From Pandoraea apista (lineage in GTDB: Bacteria > Pseudomonadota > Gammaproteobacteria > Burkholderiales > Burkholderiaceae): 64,000 nt of DNA. The number at the start of each line of letters is the position of its first letter. Positions within the stretch are counted from its first letter, which is position 1. The notes beneath the pieces are model-generated. The model made no database searches, was not told the origin of the DNA, and saw nothing but the letters and a program-made list of their open reading frames with translations. Shown here one piece after another: positions 34,918 through 45,176 of the stretch. The stretch is from the NCBI RefSeq assembly GCF_001465595.2, contig NZ_CP013481.2, forward strand, positions 558,001-622,000. The letters run 5' to 3'. Position numbers and translations under genes: made by a program.

Positions 34918-35009
34918 GGGAGACGGTATTCGGAAGGGTTGGCCGCAGATGGGCTCGGGGACGCGACAAAAAGCCGCAGGAACGAGGTATGGTAGCGCGT
35001 TGAGGCAAG

Positions 35010-35411
35010 ATGCGCCGTGCACTGCTCCGATCTCTTCCGAAACCGTATCCCTTGGACAGTTCCTCTTCCGATCCCGTCGCCGCACCGAATGAGCACCGGG
35101 AAGCGCCCGAGCCGGCGGCTCACCGTGTGACGGTCATGCCGTCGGGCTGGCAGTTCGATGCGCCGGCCGATACACCGATTCTGCTGGCGGCGCTGGCGGC
35201 AGGTATCAAACTGCCGAGCTTGTGCCGCAACGGCACCTGTCGCGCGTGTCTGTGTCAGGCTCGAACCGGCGGTGAGCCTGCACCGGTGGCCTATCGGATC
35301 GACTGGCCGGGGTTGTCGCGCGAAGAGAAGGGGCAGGGTTGGCTGCTGCCGTGCTGTGCGTACGCGCGCGCGGACCTCGTCATCGACGCGCCCGACGCTG
35401 CGCTTTGTTAA
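35010..35411 (+). CDS. Small plant-type [2Fe-2S] ferredoxin
   Basis: 133 residues. The cluster ligands C-x4-C-x2-C are in LCRNGTCRACLC and the fourth Cys is in LPCCAYA. The beta-grasp strand begins near VTVMPSGWQF. GAGG is 4 bases before the ATG; an in-frame TTG 14 codons downstream is an alternative. An electron carrier of unknown partner; ettA follows after 63 bases. Confidence 0.82.
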   Translation: MRRALLRSLPKPYPLDSSSSDPVAAPNEHREAPEPAAHRVTVMPSGWQFDAPADTPILLAALAAGIKLPSLCRNGTCRACLCQARTGGEPAPVAYRIDWPGLSREEKGQGWLLPCCAYARADLVIDAPDAALC

Positions 35412-35474
35412 ACTTGGCGCTATCTGGCGCTCGCCTCCGAGCCGTCATAACCGTTTCAGGATCAGGAAAGCCGA

Positions 35475-37142
35475 ATGGCACAGTACGTATTCAGCATGAA
35501 CCGCGTGGGCAAGATCGTGCCGCCCAAGCGTCACATCCTCAAGGACATCTCCCTGTCGTTCTTCCCGGGCGCCAAGATCGGCGTGCTGGGCCTGAACGGT
35601 TCGGGCAAATCCACGCTGCTCAAAATCATGGCGGGCGTGGACAAGGAGATCGAGGGTGAAGCGATTCCGATGGCGAACCTGAATATCGGTTATCTGCCGC
35701 AGGAGCCGCAGCTCGATCCGGAACAGACGGTGCGCGAAGCCGTGGAAGGCGGCATGGGCGAAGTGTTCGAAGCGCGCACGAAGCTCGACGAGATCTACGC
35801 CGCGTATGCCGAGCCGGATGCCGACTTCGATGCGCTTGCCGCCGAACAGGCCAAGTACGAGGCGATTCTCGCCGCGAGCGACGGTAACAACATCGAACAA
35901 ACGCTGGAAGTCGCCGCCGATGCGCTGCGTCTGCCGCCGTGGGACGCCAAGATCGGCGTGCTCTCGGGGGGTGAAAAGCGCCGTGTGGCGCTCGCCCGTC
36001 TGCTGCTCTCGAAGCCGGACATGCTCCTGCTCGACGAACCGACCAACCACCTGGACGCCGAATCCGTCGACTGGCTCGAACAGTTCCTCACGCGTTTTCC
36101 GGGCACCGTGGTCGCCGTTACCCACGATCGCTACTTCCTGGATAACGCCGCCGAGTGGATTCTCGAACTCGACCGCGGTCACGGCATTCCCTGGAAGGGC
36201 AACTACAGCTCCTGGCTCGATCAGAAGGAGCAGCGCCTGAAGCAGGAAGAGTCGACCGAGTCGGCCCGTCAGAAAGCGCTCAAGAAGGAGCTGGAGTGGG
36301 TGCGTCAGAACCCGAAGGGCCGTCAGGCAAAGTCGAAGGCACGTCTTGCCCGTTTCGACGAGCTGAACAGCCAGGAATACCAGAAGCGCAACGAAACCCA
36401 GGAAATCTTCATCCCGGTGGGTGAGCGTCTGGGTAACGAAGTCATCGAGTTCAAGAACGTGTCGAAGGCTTTCGGCGACCGTCTGCTGATCGACGATCTG
36501 AGCTTCACCGTGCCGCCGGGCGCGATTGTCGGCATCATCGGCCCGAACGGCGCCGGTAAGTCGACTTTTTTCAAGATGCTCACGGGCCGCGAACAGCCGG
36601 ACAGCGGCGAGATCAAGGTGGGGCCGACGGTCAAGATGGCTTACGTCGACCAGAGCCGCGACGCGCTGGATGGCACCAAGACGGTGTTCGAAGAGATCTC
36701 GGGCGGTGCCGATGTGCTGACGGTGGGTAAGTACGAAACGCCGTCGCGTGCCTATATCGGCCGCTTCAACTTCAAGGGCTCGGACCAGCAGAAGCAGGTC
36801 GGTTCGCTCTCCGGCGGTGAGCGTGGCCGTCTGCACATGGCCAAGACGCTGATCTCCGGCGGCAACGTGTTGCTGCTCGACGAACCGTCGAACGATCTGG
36901 ATGTCGAAACCCTGCGAGCCCTTGAGGACGCGCTGCTCGAGTTCGCCGGTTGTGTGATGGTCATCTCGCACGATCGCTGGTTCCTCGACCGTATCGCCAC
37001 GCATATTCTGGCCTTTGAAGGCGACTCGCACGTCGAGTTTTTCCCGGGCAACTATCAGGAGTACGAGGCGGACAAGAAGAAGCGCCTCGGCGAGGAGGCC
37101 GCAAAACCGAAGCGAATCCGCTACAAGCCGATCGCGCGGTAA
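35475..37142 (+). CDS. ettA: Energy-dependent translational throttle protein EttA (ABC-F)
   Basis: 555 residues, the EttA length. Two ABC domains: Walker [10 protein letters not shown] and GPNGAGKST, signatures [15 protein letters not shown] and [15 protein letters not shown], Walker [12 protein letters not shown] and [11 protein letters not shown]. The arm and P-site linker of ABC-F proteins lies between them (about 240-310, rich in Lys/Glu). EttA binds the ribosomal E site and gates entry into elongation according to the ADP/ATP ratio. A terminator follows its stop. Confidence 0.95.
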   Translation: MAQYVFSMNRVGKIVPPKRHILKDISLSFFPGAKIGVLGLNGSGKSTLLKIMAGVDKEIEGEAIPMANLNIGYLPQEPQLDPEQTVREAVEGGMGEVFEARTKLDEIYAAYAEPDADFDALAAEQAKYEAILAASDGNNIEQTLEVAADALRLPPWDAKIGVLSGGEKRRVALARLLLSKPDMLLLDEPTNHLDAESVDWLEQFLTRFPGTVVAVTHDRYFLDNAAEWILELDRGHGIPWKGNYSSWLDQKEQRLKQEESTESARQKALKKELEWVRQNPKGRQAKSKARLARFDELNSQEYQKRNETQEIFIPVGERLGNEVIEFKNVSKAFGDRLLIDDLSFTVPPGAIVGIIGPNGAGKSTFFKMLTGREQPDSGEIKVGPTVKMAYVDQSRDALDGTKTVFEEISGGADVLTVGKYETPSRAYIGRFNFKGSDQQKQVGSLSGGERGRLHMAKTLISGGNVLLLDEPSNDLDVETLRALEDALLEFAGCVMVISHDRWFLDRIATHILAFEGDSHVEFFPGNYQEYEADKKKRLGEEAAKPKRIRYKPIAR

Positions 37143-37148
37143 TGCAGG

Positions 37149-37178
37149 AAAAGGCGCCGCAAGGCGCCTTTTCTGTTT
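37149..37178 (+). terminator. Factor-independent terminator after ettA
   Basis: AAAAGGCGCC, loop GCAA, GGCGCCTTTT then CTGTTT: a 10-bp stem beginning 7 bases after the ettA stop. Confidence 0.85.
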
Positions 37179-37297
37179 GAACGGTGGCATGGCAGGTCGC
37201 CGCAACCGGCTTGCCGTCCACCACCCGTGTTCGACGTGCCATGCCGACGCGCACTGCGCGGCATGACCCGCCATTTTGACGAATCAGGAGTGAGCAA

Positions 37298-38095
37298 ATG
37301 AGCCAGTCAGTGAATCAGTTGAATGGGAAGGTCGCCGTGGTGACCGGTGCGGCCAGCGGTATCGGGAAGGAAATTGCGCTGACGCTCGCGCGCGCCGGAG
37401 CGGCCGTGGCGATTGCCGATCTTAACCAGCAGGGTGCCGACGCCGTAGCCGAAGAGATCAAGGCGGCAGGCGGCAAAGCCATCGGCGTGGCGATGGACGT
37501 GACCAGCGAAGAGGCGGTGAACAGCGGCATCGACAAGGTCGCCGATACGTTCGGTTCGGTCGACATCCTGATCTCGAACGCGGGCATCCAGATCGTCAAT
37601 CCCATCGAGAACTACGCGTTCTCCGACTGGAAGAAGATGCAGGCCATTCACGTCGACGGCGCGTTCCTCACGACCAAGGCGGCGCTCAAGCATATGTACA
37701 AGGACGACCGCGGCGGCATCGTCATCTACATGGGCTCGGTGCACTCGCATGAGGCGTCGCCGCTCAAGTCGGCCTATGTGGCGGCCAAGCATGCATTGCT
37801 GGGCCTCGCGCGCGTGCTTGCCAAGGAAGGGGCGAAGCACAACGTGCGCTCGCACGTTATCTGCCCGGGCTTCGTGCGCACGCCGCTCGTGGACAAGCAG
37901 ATTCCGGAGCAGGCCAAGGAACTGGGTATTTCGGAAGACGAGGTCATCAAGAAGGTCATGCTCGGCGGCACGGTCGACGGTGTGTTCACCACGGTCGACG
38001 ACGTTGCACAGACCGCGCTCTTCCTGTCCACTTTCCCGACGGCCGCGTTCACGGGCCAGTCGTTCGTGGTGAGCCACGGCTGGTTCATGCAATAA
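37298..38095 (+). CDS. 3-hydroxybutyrate dehydrogenase (SDR)
   Basis: 265 residues. Classical SDR motifs: [15 protein letters not shown], catalytic Ser in MGSVHSH and YxxxK in YVAAKHA; the C-terminal [16 protein letters not shown] is characteristic of 3-hydroxybutyrate dehydrogenases. It oxidises 3-hydroxybutyrate to acetoacetate in polyhydroxybutyrate breakdown. AGGAG is 7 bases before the ATG. The patatin gene lies 82 bases downstream on the same strand and is probably linked in function. Confidence 0.9.
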   Translation: MSQSVNQLNGKVAVVTGAASGIGKEIALTLARAGAAVAIADLNQQGADAVAEEIKAAGGKAIGVAMDVTSEEAVNSGIDKVADTFGSVDILISNAGIQIVNPIENYAFSDWKKMQAIHVDGAFLTTKAALKHMYKDDRGGIVIYMGSVHSHEASPLKSAYVAAKHALLGLARVLAKEGAKHNVRSHVICPGFVRTPLVDKQIPEQAKELGISEDEVIKKVMLGGTVDGVFTTVDDVAQTALFLSTFPTAAFTGQSFVVSHGWFMQ

Positions 38096-38177
38096 GCAGA
38101 CGGTTGCACCGCGCCGGCAGTCTTGAACGCCGGCGCCGCCCCGAAGGTCAGTATCAGGAAGTTTCAGGAGAACGGTC

Positions 38178-39359
38178 ATGACGGCCAATCCGCCGAAAGT
38201 CCCCAAGCGCGCTATCGATCTGCCGCCCTACGAGACGGTCGCACTCGTTTTGCAAGGCGGGGGAGCACTCGGGGCCTATCAGGCGGGGGTGTACGCCGGC
38301 TTGTTCGAAGCGGGCATTGCTCCGAACTGGATCGCGGGCATTTCCATCGGCGCGCTCAATACGGCGGTCATCGCGGGGAATCCGCCGGCGCGTCGCGTGG
38401 CCCAGCTCGAAGCGTTCTGGCGCACGATCTGCGAACCTGCCGTGTTCCCTCCGCTGCCCGCACCGCTCGAAGCGGCCATTCTCAACGGCCCGGAGTCGGG
38501 CCGCATTGCTTACAGCGCGTGGCAGGCCTGGCGCGCCATGGTCGAAGGCCAGAAGGGCTTTTTCTCGCCGCGCTGGCCGCAGCCGCTGCCTACCGCCATG
38601 GGCGATCCGGCGCATGCGAGTTATTACGACACGTCGGCGCTACGTAGCACGCTGGAGCGTTTCGTCGACTTCGACCGCATCAATTCGCGTGAGGTTCGGG
38701 TGTCCGTTGGCGCTGTCAACGTACACACGGGTAATTTCGTCTACTTCGACAACACACGTGAGGTGTTACGCGCGGAACACTTCATGGCGTCCGGCGCTTT
38801 GCCGCCGGGTTTCCCTGCTGTGGAAATCGACGGTCAGTTTTTCTGGGATGGCGGCCTCGTATCGAATACCCCGCTCTCGGAAGTACTGGGCACGTCGCCG
38901 CGTCGTGACACGCTCGCGTTTCAGGTCGATCTGTGGAGTGCGCGGGGGCCGCTGCCCGACAATCTGAACGACGTTGCCGACCGGCAGAAGGACATTCAGT
39001 TTTCGAGCCGCACGCGTCTCGTGACCGACAATCTTCAACGCGCTCAGCATTATCGTCGGGTCCTGCGCGAGGTGCTCGAACGGGTGCCTGCGGAGGTGCG
39101 CGCGCGCGACCCATGGTGTCATGCCGCCGAAGAGATCGCTTGCAGCAAGCGTTACAACGTCATTCAACTGATCTATCGCAACAAAGAGTACGAGGGGCAC
39201 TACAAGGATTATCAGTTCGGCCTGTCCACCATGCTCGATCACTGGGCGAGTGGCCTCGACGATGTGCGACGCACACTCGCGCACCCCGAATGGCTGACGA
39301 TGCCCAACGACACGACCGGCTTCATCACGCACGATATTCATCGTCACGAAGTCGTCTGA
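38178..39359 (+). CDS. Patatin-like phospholipase with DUF3734 tail
   Basis: 393 residues. Oxyanion loop GGGALGAYQAGVY, nucleophile Ser56 in GISIG, catalytic Asp224 in WDGGLVSN, and a C-terminal part matching the DUF3734 extension (NKEYEGHYKDYQFG). No signal peptide. AGGAG lies 7 bases before the ATG. A lipid acyl hydrolase; pairing with 3-hydroxybutyrate dehydrogenase, common in Burkholderiales, suggests a link to storage-lipid or polyhydroxybutyrate metabolism. Confidence 0.9.
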   Translation: MTANPPKVPKRAIDLPPYETVALVLQGGGALGAYQAGVYAGLFEAGIAPNWIAGISIGALNTAVIAGNPPARRVAQLEAFWRTICEPAVFPPLPAPLEAAILNGPESGRIAYSAWQAWRAMVEGQKGFFSPRWPQPLPTAMGDPAHASYYDTSALRSTLERFVDFDRINSREVRVSVGAVNVHTGNFVYFDNTREVLRAEHFMASGALPPGFPAVEIDGQFFWDGGLVSNTPLSEVLGTSPRRDTLAFQVDLWSARGPLPDNLNDVADRQKDIQFSSRTRLVTDNLQRAQHYRRVLREVLERVPAEVRARDPWCHAAEEIACSKRYNVIQLIYRNKEYEGHYKDYQFGLSTMLDHWASGLDDVRRTLAHPEWLTMPNDTTGFITHDIHRHEVV

Positions 39360-39514
39360 CGCCGTCTGCATCCCGCGTTCCCCGCCCGGCACCTCACCGC
39401 ACTGCTGCCATACCACCCCTGCGACGTGCCCCCCGACACGCCGCAGGGCCATGCAACCAGCGCGGGTCTCGCGCCGGCATTACACCGAAAATCCCTCCCG
39501 AGCATCGCCTGCAA

Positions 39515-41326
39515 TTACTGCACCAGCGCGGTCTCCAGCCGCGTTTTGAGCGGTTGTAAATCGAGCAGCATCGCAGTGCGTGCAGCACCATCTGCCGCAG
39601 GCAACTCGACCGCTTCGCGCATGTCGTTGCGCATTTCATGGGTGGCCCGGCCGAGCAACATGGCGGGCACCGGCAGCTTGTCGGCTTCGTCGATCGTGAC
39701 AATGTTCTCGATCGCGTCGACGAGCAGCCCGAACTTGTCTTTGCCGTGTTCGATCACGAGAATCTTGCGCGCTTGCGTATCGTCTTGCGACGGCATGCCG
39801 TACAGCGCTCGCAGATCGACGATAGTGACCAACTCGCGCCGCAGGTTGAGCATGCCGCGCACGAACGGTGGCGCACCCGGCGCGGGTATGACGTCCGGCG
39901 AATCGTGAATGATCTCGCGCAACTGATCGAGACGCACCGCCAGCATATGTTGCAGACGGAACGACACGTAAGCGTGCCGCGTGCCTCGGGCCGACTTCGC
40001 CCCGGTGCCTTGATACGCCGAATCGCCCGCCTTCGCGGGCTGCGCCTTGTCGGTCTCGCGGTACAAGTCGCGATGGCCACGCGTGAGGTCGAGTACCTGC
40101 GAGTGCGTGAAGAGTTCGTCCGCGTTGAGCAACACGATGTCGTCGGCTTGCTCGCGTGTGATGCAGCCCGAGAAAAGCTGCGCGTGCGAGGCACTGAACG
40201 ACGGCATGGCGAGCAATTCATCGGCGTAGTACGTCACGATACTGTCGACGGCATCCACCAGCAAACCGAAGTGCACGTCTTCCTGCTTGACGATCAGAAT
40301 GCGCCGCGGGTCCGACGCCGTACCCGCAATGCCGGCTTCCGGGCGGCTCGCGTGCAATCCGAGGAAATGCGCGAAGTCGACGACCGGCACGACGGTGCCG
40401 CGCAGGTTGAGCATGCCGACGCAAAACTCGCTGGCAAGCGCCGAGCTCTGCAAGTCGGGAATGCGGATGATTTCGCGAATCGCACTCATCGGCAGTGCGA
40501 GGCGCGAGTGCTCGACAATGAACGACACGCATTGCGATCGCTGACGTTGCTGGCGGCGTTGCGGCGCCGTGAGCGCCTGCCGCGCGAGCAACTGCGGCAT
40601 GTTCTCGATGTGCACGAGCGCGGCCGGTGCGAGGATCTGGAGAATGCGGTCGCCGCCGTCGAGTTTGATCGCACCGGAGACCACCTGTGGCGCGGTGTGC
40701 GATGCGTCGTACTCGAACCCGGTGCGTTGCGAGGCGCGCACGCGCAGGATCTCGCTCGTCGTGTCGAACAGCAGCCCAACGCGCACGCCGTCGACATCGA
40801 CAATGGCGATCTTCTCGGTCGCGGGTGCGGCGTCGACCGATGTGTGCGACGTCATGGCGAGCAACGGCTTCAGGTCGACGATCGGGATGAGGGTGCCGCG
40901 CAGGTTGAATAGCCCGAGCAGAAACGATGGCGAAAGCGGTACGGGTGTGACGCGCTCAGGGTAGTTCACGACCTCCTGCAACGCGGCAATGGGCAGGGCG
41001 AACTCGACATCGCCCAGATGAAACGAGCCGAAGACTTCGATGTCGTCCGGACTCGACGGACTCTGAGCGGGGGGTATGCGTGCGGCTGCGGCACCGGGCG
41101 CGGGGTCTGCCGCTCCGGCTTGCGCTTCGGCCGGCTGCGCACGCGCCGAGGCGGTCGGCGATGCCGTGTCGCCGTGAGACGGCATGTCGCGCAGGCGCGT
41201 CGTCGTGCCGGCGGGCGTGCCGTAATCGGCATACCCCCGATAAGGCGACACCGTGGGCGGCAGTACGGCCGTGCCCGCGACGGCGTCGCGATGCAGAAAT
41301 GGAAATCCTGGCGTGCGTGCGTTCAT
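39515..41326 (-). CDS. Triple-CheW-domain chemotaxis scaffold protein
   Basis: 603 residues. After a Pro/Ala-rich N-terminus (about 1-105) come three CheW domains in tandem (about 110-275, 285-430 and 455-600), each with the core FxGxxNLR.xxxPxVD type strand (LLGLFNLRGTLIPIVDL, VGMLNLRGTVVPVVDF, RGMLNLRRELVTIVDL). CheW couples receptors to the CheA kinase; a triple unit could bridge several receptors. The ATG overlaps the cheD stop by 4 bases. No CheA is in view, so it must act with one encoded elsewhere. Confidence 0.85.
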   Translation of the reverse strand: MNARTPGFPFLHRDAVAGTAVLPPTVSPYRGYADYGTPAGTTTRLRDMPSHGDTASPTASARAQPAEAQAGAADPAPGAAAARIPPAQSPSSPDDIEVFGSFHLGDVEFALPIAALQEVVNYPERVTPVPLSPSFLLGLFNLRGTLIPIVDLKPLLAMTSHTSVDAAPATEKIAIVDVDGVRVGLLFDTTSEILRVRASQRTGFEYDASHTAPQVVSGAIKLDGGDRILQILAPAALVHIENMPQLLARQALTAPQRRQQRQRSQCVSFIVEHSRLALPMSAIREIIRIPDLQSSALASEFCVGMLNLRGTVVPVVDFAHFLGLHASRPEAGIAGTASDPRRILIVKQEDVHFGLLVDAVDSIVTYYADELLAMPSFSASHAQLFSGCITREQADDIVLLNADELFTHSQVLDLTRGHRDLYRETDKAQPAKAGDSAYQGTGAKSARGTRHAYVSFRLQHMLAVRLDQLREIIHDSPDVIPAPGAPPFVRGMLNLRRELVTIVDLRALYGMPSQDDTQARKILVIEHGKDKFGLLVDAIENIVTIDEADKLPVPAMLLGRATHEMRNDMREAVELPAADGAARTAMLLDLQPLKTRLETALVQ

Positions 41327-41850
41327 GATTCCCGTCCTACGAGTCGAAGCGCGGGGCGACGCAGCGTCGCAGCGCCCCCGTTGGTGCCGATCGCGCGAAC
41401 GTGGAACGCGTGATTCGCACAATCGATGGTGAGTTGCCGTCCGATCTCACCGCCGACTTCGACGTGCACGATCGGAATACCGGTCTCGGCAAGCAACGCC
41501 TGCGCCATTTGGGCGTTGGCCACGCCGATCAACCCGTGCCGGGCGGGCGGCTGGTGCGGCATCATGTTGCCGCCGCCAGCGATCACGGCTTCGATCTCGC
41601 CGCGGCGTGCGCCATCGGCCTTCATGAGTGCGAGCAACGATGGCACGGCTTGCGTTACGTACTTTGCCCCGATAGCGAGCGTGGGATTCGGCGCCTCGGG
41701 CAGCAGGCAGTGCGCGAGTCCGTAGAGTCCGCGTGCGCGCCACATCAGACCGATGCCCACACACGAGCCGAGCGTGGCGCGCAGCACGTCTTCGCCGCGC
41801 CCGATGCGCACCTCGCCCATCAACACCTGAATGTCATGCGACGGCCCCAT
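41323..41850 (-). CDS. cheD: Chemoreceptor glutamine deamidase CheD
   Basis: 175 residues. The catalytic Cys in TLGSCVGI and the His in GLAHCLLP are present, with GGGNMM typical of CheD. CheD deamidates Gln residues on chemoreceptors. The start was chosen at MGPSHD, which overlaps cheR by 17 bases; the gene overlaps the CheW gene by 4. The order cheR-cheD-CheW implies one transcript and translational coupling. Confidence 0.9.
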   Translation of the reverse strand: MGPSHDIQVLMGEVRIGRGEDVLRATLGSCVGIGLMWRARGLYGLAHCLLPEAPNPTLAIGAKYVTQAVPSLLALMKADGARRGEIEAVIAGGGNMMPHQPPARHGLIGVANAQMAQALLAETGIPIVHVEVGGEIGRQLTIDCANHAFHVRAIGTNGGAATLRRPALRLVGRES

Positions 41851-42676
41851 TTGACGCTCCCTGATTCCGGTAAATGAGAGGTTGCTCAAACTGATAGCCG
41901 GTCGAGAGCCGCGAGAGCGACTCGGATTCACCGACGATCAGCACGCCTTCGGGGGCAAGTGTGCGGCGTACGTTCTCCAGAACGCGTTCCTGGTCGGTGG
42001 TTTCGAAATAGATGAGCACGTTGCGCAGCATGACGAGATCGAACGCCTCGCGACGCACCATGCGCTGATACAGGTTGTGTTCGGCAAATGTAATGTGAGC
42101 CCGCAATTCCGGCGCGACGCTGAAACCGCCGGCGTTCGGACGGAAGTACTTCGCGAGCATGGCCGGGCGTTGCTGCTTGAGGCCGTCGATGCTGCGCCCC
42201 CCGTAGTTGCCGGCCATCGCCACGGCCAGCACCTGACTCGAAATGTCGGTGGCATGAATCTGGTACTGGAACCCGGCGTGCCGAATGCGGAATTCTTCGC
42301 AGATCATTGCGGCCGAGTACGACTCTTCGCCGGACGACGCGGCGGCCGACCACATCCGGAAGGTGCCCCCGGGATTGGCGGCGTGCCAGCGCGGCAGATA
42401 GTGCTGGGAGAAGTAGTCCCAGACACGCGGCGTGCGAAAGAATGTGGTCTCGTTCGTCGTTACGAGATTCACGAAGTTGCGCACTTCCTCTGGCGTGTTT
42501 TCGAGCAGCGCGAGATAGTCGCCGTAGCAACGCAGTGAGAGCGTGCGCAGGCGAGGGCGTAACCGGCCCTGCAACATCGTCCACTTCTTCTCGCTCATCG
42601 AGATACCGGTGTACCGGTGAACGGCGCGTAGTAGCGCTAATTGGGTACCGGGGTCGGCGTCGGCTTCAATTTCCAT
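41834..42676 (-). CDS. cheR: Chemotaxis methyltransferase CheR
   Basis: 280 residues. N-terminal CheR helical domain (about 12-75), then the SAM-binding domain with TTNETTFFR, MWSAAASSGEESYS and LVMLRNVLIYF. It methylates glutamates on chemoreceptors, very likely on the adjacent two-PAS receptor. GAGGG lies 9 bases before the ATG. The receptor gene is separated by 105 bases holding a hairpin. Confidence 0.93.
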   Translation of the reverse strand: MEIEADADPGTQLALLRAVHRYTGISMSEKKWTMLQGRLRPRLRTLSLRCYGDYLALLENTPEEVRNFVNLVTTNETTFFRTPRVWDYFSQHYLPRWHAANPGGTFRMWSAAASSGEESYSAAMICEEFRIRHAGFQYQIHATDISSQVLAVAMAGNYGGRSIDGLKQQRPAMLAKYFRPNAGGFSVAPELRAHITFAEHNLYQRMVRREAFDLVMLRNVLIYFETTDQERVLENVRRTLAPEGVLIVGESESLSRLSTGYQFEQPLIYRNQGASNGAVA

Positions 42677-42742
42677 AGTCAGCCCTCTTGGAGGACATTC
42701 GATCCGGTTCTGTACCGTCGGACAGCGCCGGAAAATACCGGT

Positions 42743-42770
42743 CGGCGACCGCGCAAGCCTGCGGTCGCCG
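42743..42770 (-). terminator. Hairpin after the chemoreceptor gene
   Basis: CGGCGACCGC and GCGGTCGCCG form a 10-bp stem with an 8-base loop; on the minus strand only TATTTTC follows after a few bases. It may partly separate the receptor transcript from cheR. Confidence 0.5.
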
Positions 42771-42781
42771 CCGGGTAGTGC

Positions 42782-44479
42782 TTACACCTTGAATCGCGAT
42801 ACGGTGCGGTCGAGTTCCTCCGCGCCCTGATTGAGACCGGTCGTTGCCTGCGCGATCGTCTCGCAGGCGCCGGCGGACTTTTCCGTCTCTTCCGCAACGT
42901 GCTGAATGGCGAGACTGACTTCACGCGCGGCAACGAGTTGCTCTTCGGCGGCACACGAAATCTCGGAGATTGCCTGCGTGGTGCGCGACACACCGCCAAC
43001 GATCTTCTCGAATGCCTCGCCCGCCTGACGCGACACTTCGCTGCCCTGCGCTACGCGCTTGGTCGACTCGTTGATGAGCTTGGAAATCTCCTTGGTCGCC
43101 TGCGACGAGCGCTCGGCGAGCTTGCGCACTTCGTCGGCCACGACCGAGAAGCCGAGGCCGTGCTCGCCCGCGCGCGCCGCTTCGATCGCCGCGTTGAACG
43201 CGAGCAGGTTAGTCTGCCCGGCAATCTCGCCGATCACCTTCACGATCTCGCTGATGTCTTCCGACGACTTGTTGATCAGCTCCATCGCTTCGACCGAGCG
43301 GGCAATGGCGCGCGCGCCGGTTTCGGCTTCCTGCTGCGTCGATTTGGCGAGCTGGTCGGCGCCTTTGGTGTTGTCCGCAATCGAGTTGATCGACGCCGTG
43401 AGTTCTTCGATGGACGCGTTCATCTCTTCGACGGTTGCGCCGAGCGCCTGGGCACCGGTGGCGACGGTATTTGCACGATCCGCAATGTCGCGCGACGCGC
43501 CGGAGAACTCGCCTGCCGAATTGACGACCTTGCCGATCACGCCGCGCAGGTCATCCATCATGTGACGAATACCGTCGGCCAACTGGTCGATGGGGTCGCT
43601 GCCCGAAACGGCGATTTCGCCGGTCAGGTCGCCCGCAGCCGCACGATTGACCGTGTCGAGCAGCAAAGCCACCTTGCGCTGGTCGTCTTCGGCGCGGCGC
43701 TTCACGCTCGCCTCCAGTTCGACCTGCTGCGTAATGTCGGTGGCGAACTTCACGATTTTGTACGGACGCCCGTTCGCATCGAGGATCGGGTTGTACGTCG
43801 CCTGAATCCAGATTTCCCGTCCGCCGCGCGCGATGCGCTTGTAACGGCCCGCGTCGAATTCGCCGCGATTGAGCTTCGCCCAGAAGTCGTGATACAGGTG
43901 CGAGGCGACGTATTCCGGCTCGCAAAACAGACGGTGATGCTTGCCGCGAATGTCGTCGAGCGAGTAGTCAAGCGCCTTCAGGAAGTTGTCATTGGCCGTG
44001 ATGACGGTGCCGTCGAGGTTGAATTCGATGACCGCTTGCGCAAGGTCCATGGCGCGCACCTTGCCTTCGAATTCGGCCTGACGTTCCCGGTCGGCGGTGA
44101 TGTCGGTGGCGAACTTGATGACCTTGTAGGCCACGCCGTTGGCGTCGAATACGGGGTTGTAAGAGGCGCGAATCCATACCTCACGGCCGCCCTTGCCGAT
44201 GCGCTTGTACTCGCCGGCATCGAATTCGCCGCGGCCGAGTTTGGCCCAGAATTCGCGATAAGCGCCAGACGCCGCGTAACTGGCCTCGCAGAACATGCGG
44301 TGATGCTGGCCCTGAATTTCGTCGAGCCGGTACCCAAGCGTCTGCAGGAAATTATCGTTGGCGTGCAGAACGCGCCCTTGCAAGTCGAACTCGACGACGG
44401 CCTGCACGCGATTGAGCGCGGCGCTGACGGCCTGTAGCTCCTGCTGTTCCATCTGGAATTCAGGCGTGGCGATTTCCAT
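42782..44479 (-). CDS. Soluble two-PAS methyl-accepting chemotaxis protein (BdlA-like plan)
   Basis: 565 residues, no membrane helix. Two PAS/PAC units (about 20-130 and 142-255), each with the GEFDAG.YKRI.(K/R)GGREIW core, are followed by a HAMP-like segment and a signalling domain (about 330-565) with the receptor hairpin tip ([20 protein letters not shown]). The PAS repeats are near-duplicates. BdlA of Pseudomonas, which controls biofilm dispersal, has two PAS domains and a signalling domain without membrane helices; this protein is longer. It may sense redox or oxygen through a PAS cofactor, but no ligand residue is certain. Confidence 0.88.
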   Translation of the reverse strand: MEIATPEFQMEQQELQAVSAALNRVQAVVEFDLQGRVLHANDNFLQTLGYRLDEIQGQHHRMFCEASYAASGAYREFWAKLGRGEFDAGEYKRIGKGGREVWIRASYNPVFDANGVAYKVIKFATDITADRERQAEFEGKVRAMDLAQAVIEFNLDGTVITANDNFLKALDYSLDDIRGKHHRLFCEPEYVASHLYHDFWAKLNRGEFDAGRYKRIARGGREIWIQATYNPILDANGRPYKIVKFATDITQQVELEASVKRRAEDDQRKVALLLDTVNRAAAGDLTGEIAVSGSDPIDQLADGIRHMMDDLRGVIGKVVNSAGEFSGASRDIADRANTVATGAQALGATVEEMNASIEELTASINSIADNTKGADQLAKSTQQEAETGARAIARSVEAMELINKSSEDISEIVKVIGEIAGQTNLLAFNAAIEAARAGEHGLGFSVVADEVRKLAERSSQATKEISKLINESTKRVAQGSEVSRQAGEAFEKIVGGVSRTTQAISEISCAAEEQLVAAREVSLAIQHVAEETEKSAGACETIAQATTGLNQGAEELDRTVSRFKV

Positions 44480-45176
44480 GACCTTCTCCCCTGATACGCT
44501 AGCCCCGGCGCGTGTCGTGCGGCCGTCACGAAAGGGATGCTGCGGTATGCCCCGTAGTTGGCGCGCAGTCCTCTATAGACGCGATTACGACAGCGCAATA
44601 GGCAACTTGAGATCAGTGCCTACCCGCATGTTGTTTTTGCATCGAACCGTAAAAACGCTTCGAAAGCCGCGTCAAATAAGGAGTTAAAGATATAGGAATG
44701 GCGCGCGAAGTCGACGCTGTTATAGCGTCAATACACTTCAAACGTGCAGATGAAATGGATAATCAGTTTTCGCCTGCACGATAACGGCGCAGGAAATGGT
44801 CGCGATCCGGAATCGGAGATTCTCGATATGGCGGATCGGAGGCGTGGCGAAAAAGACCCCCTCCCGCGTCTGAAACGGGAGGGGGGGCGTACTCAAAGTC
44901 GCACTCTTCGGGGCAATTGAAAGGGCGACGCACATGACTATGCAATCCCCGTGCCAGACGGGGCGATGCCTGGAAGTGCCCGTCGTTATTGACTTGTGGC
45001 ATACCCGGGCATGCGATGTTACGACCGCATACGCCACGTGTTACGTAACAAAGTGCGACACATTCCCGATTTGGCAACCTTCGCTTACACGGCTTACAGA
45101 CGCGTGATGGGCTTCCTACAGGCGCGACGATATAAAGAAAGCGAACGGATTCACGTTCCATTTCAGGAGTTAGATC
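44480..45176. other. Gene-poor region between chemoreceptor and small lipoprotein genes
   Basis: About 700 bases with no supported protein gene, and AT-richer than the flanks. It holds an isolated minus-strand terminator (44852-44886) and a perfect 12-bp palindrome TGTTACGTAACA (45039-45050) that may be an operator for the downstream lipoprotein or for a small RNA. Confidence 0.5.
44852..44886 (-). terminator. Orphan minus-strand terminator
   Basis: CCCCCTCCCG and CGGGAGGGGG pair (10-bp stem, 9-base loop) and are followed on the minus strand by TCTTTTTC. No minus-strand protein gene lies upstream within 600 bases, so a small RNA may end here. Confidence 0.6.

Noticed and set aside
35445..37274. 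Long minus-strand open frame (609 codons)
   Set aside because: It is opposite ettA, whose ABC motifs are clear; the shadow has no recognisable domain.
42899..44437. Long plus-strand open frame (512 codons)
   Set aside because: It mirrors the chemoreceptor gene, which has clear PAS and signalling motifs.
44698..44787. Possible 29-codon gene (ATG after GGA)
   Set aside because: The ribosome site is badly spaced and there is no signal, domain or neighbour support.
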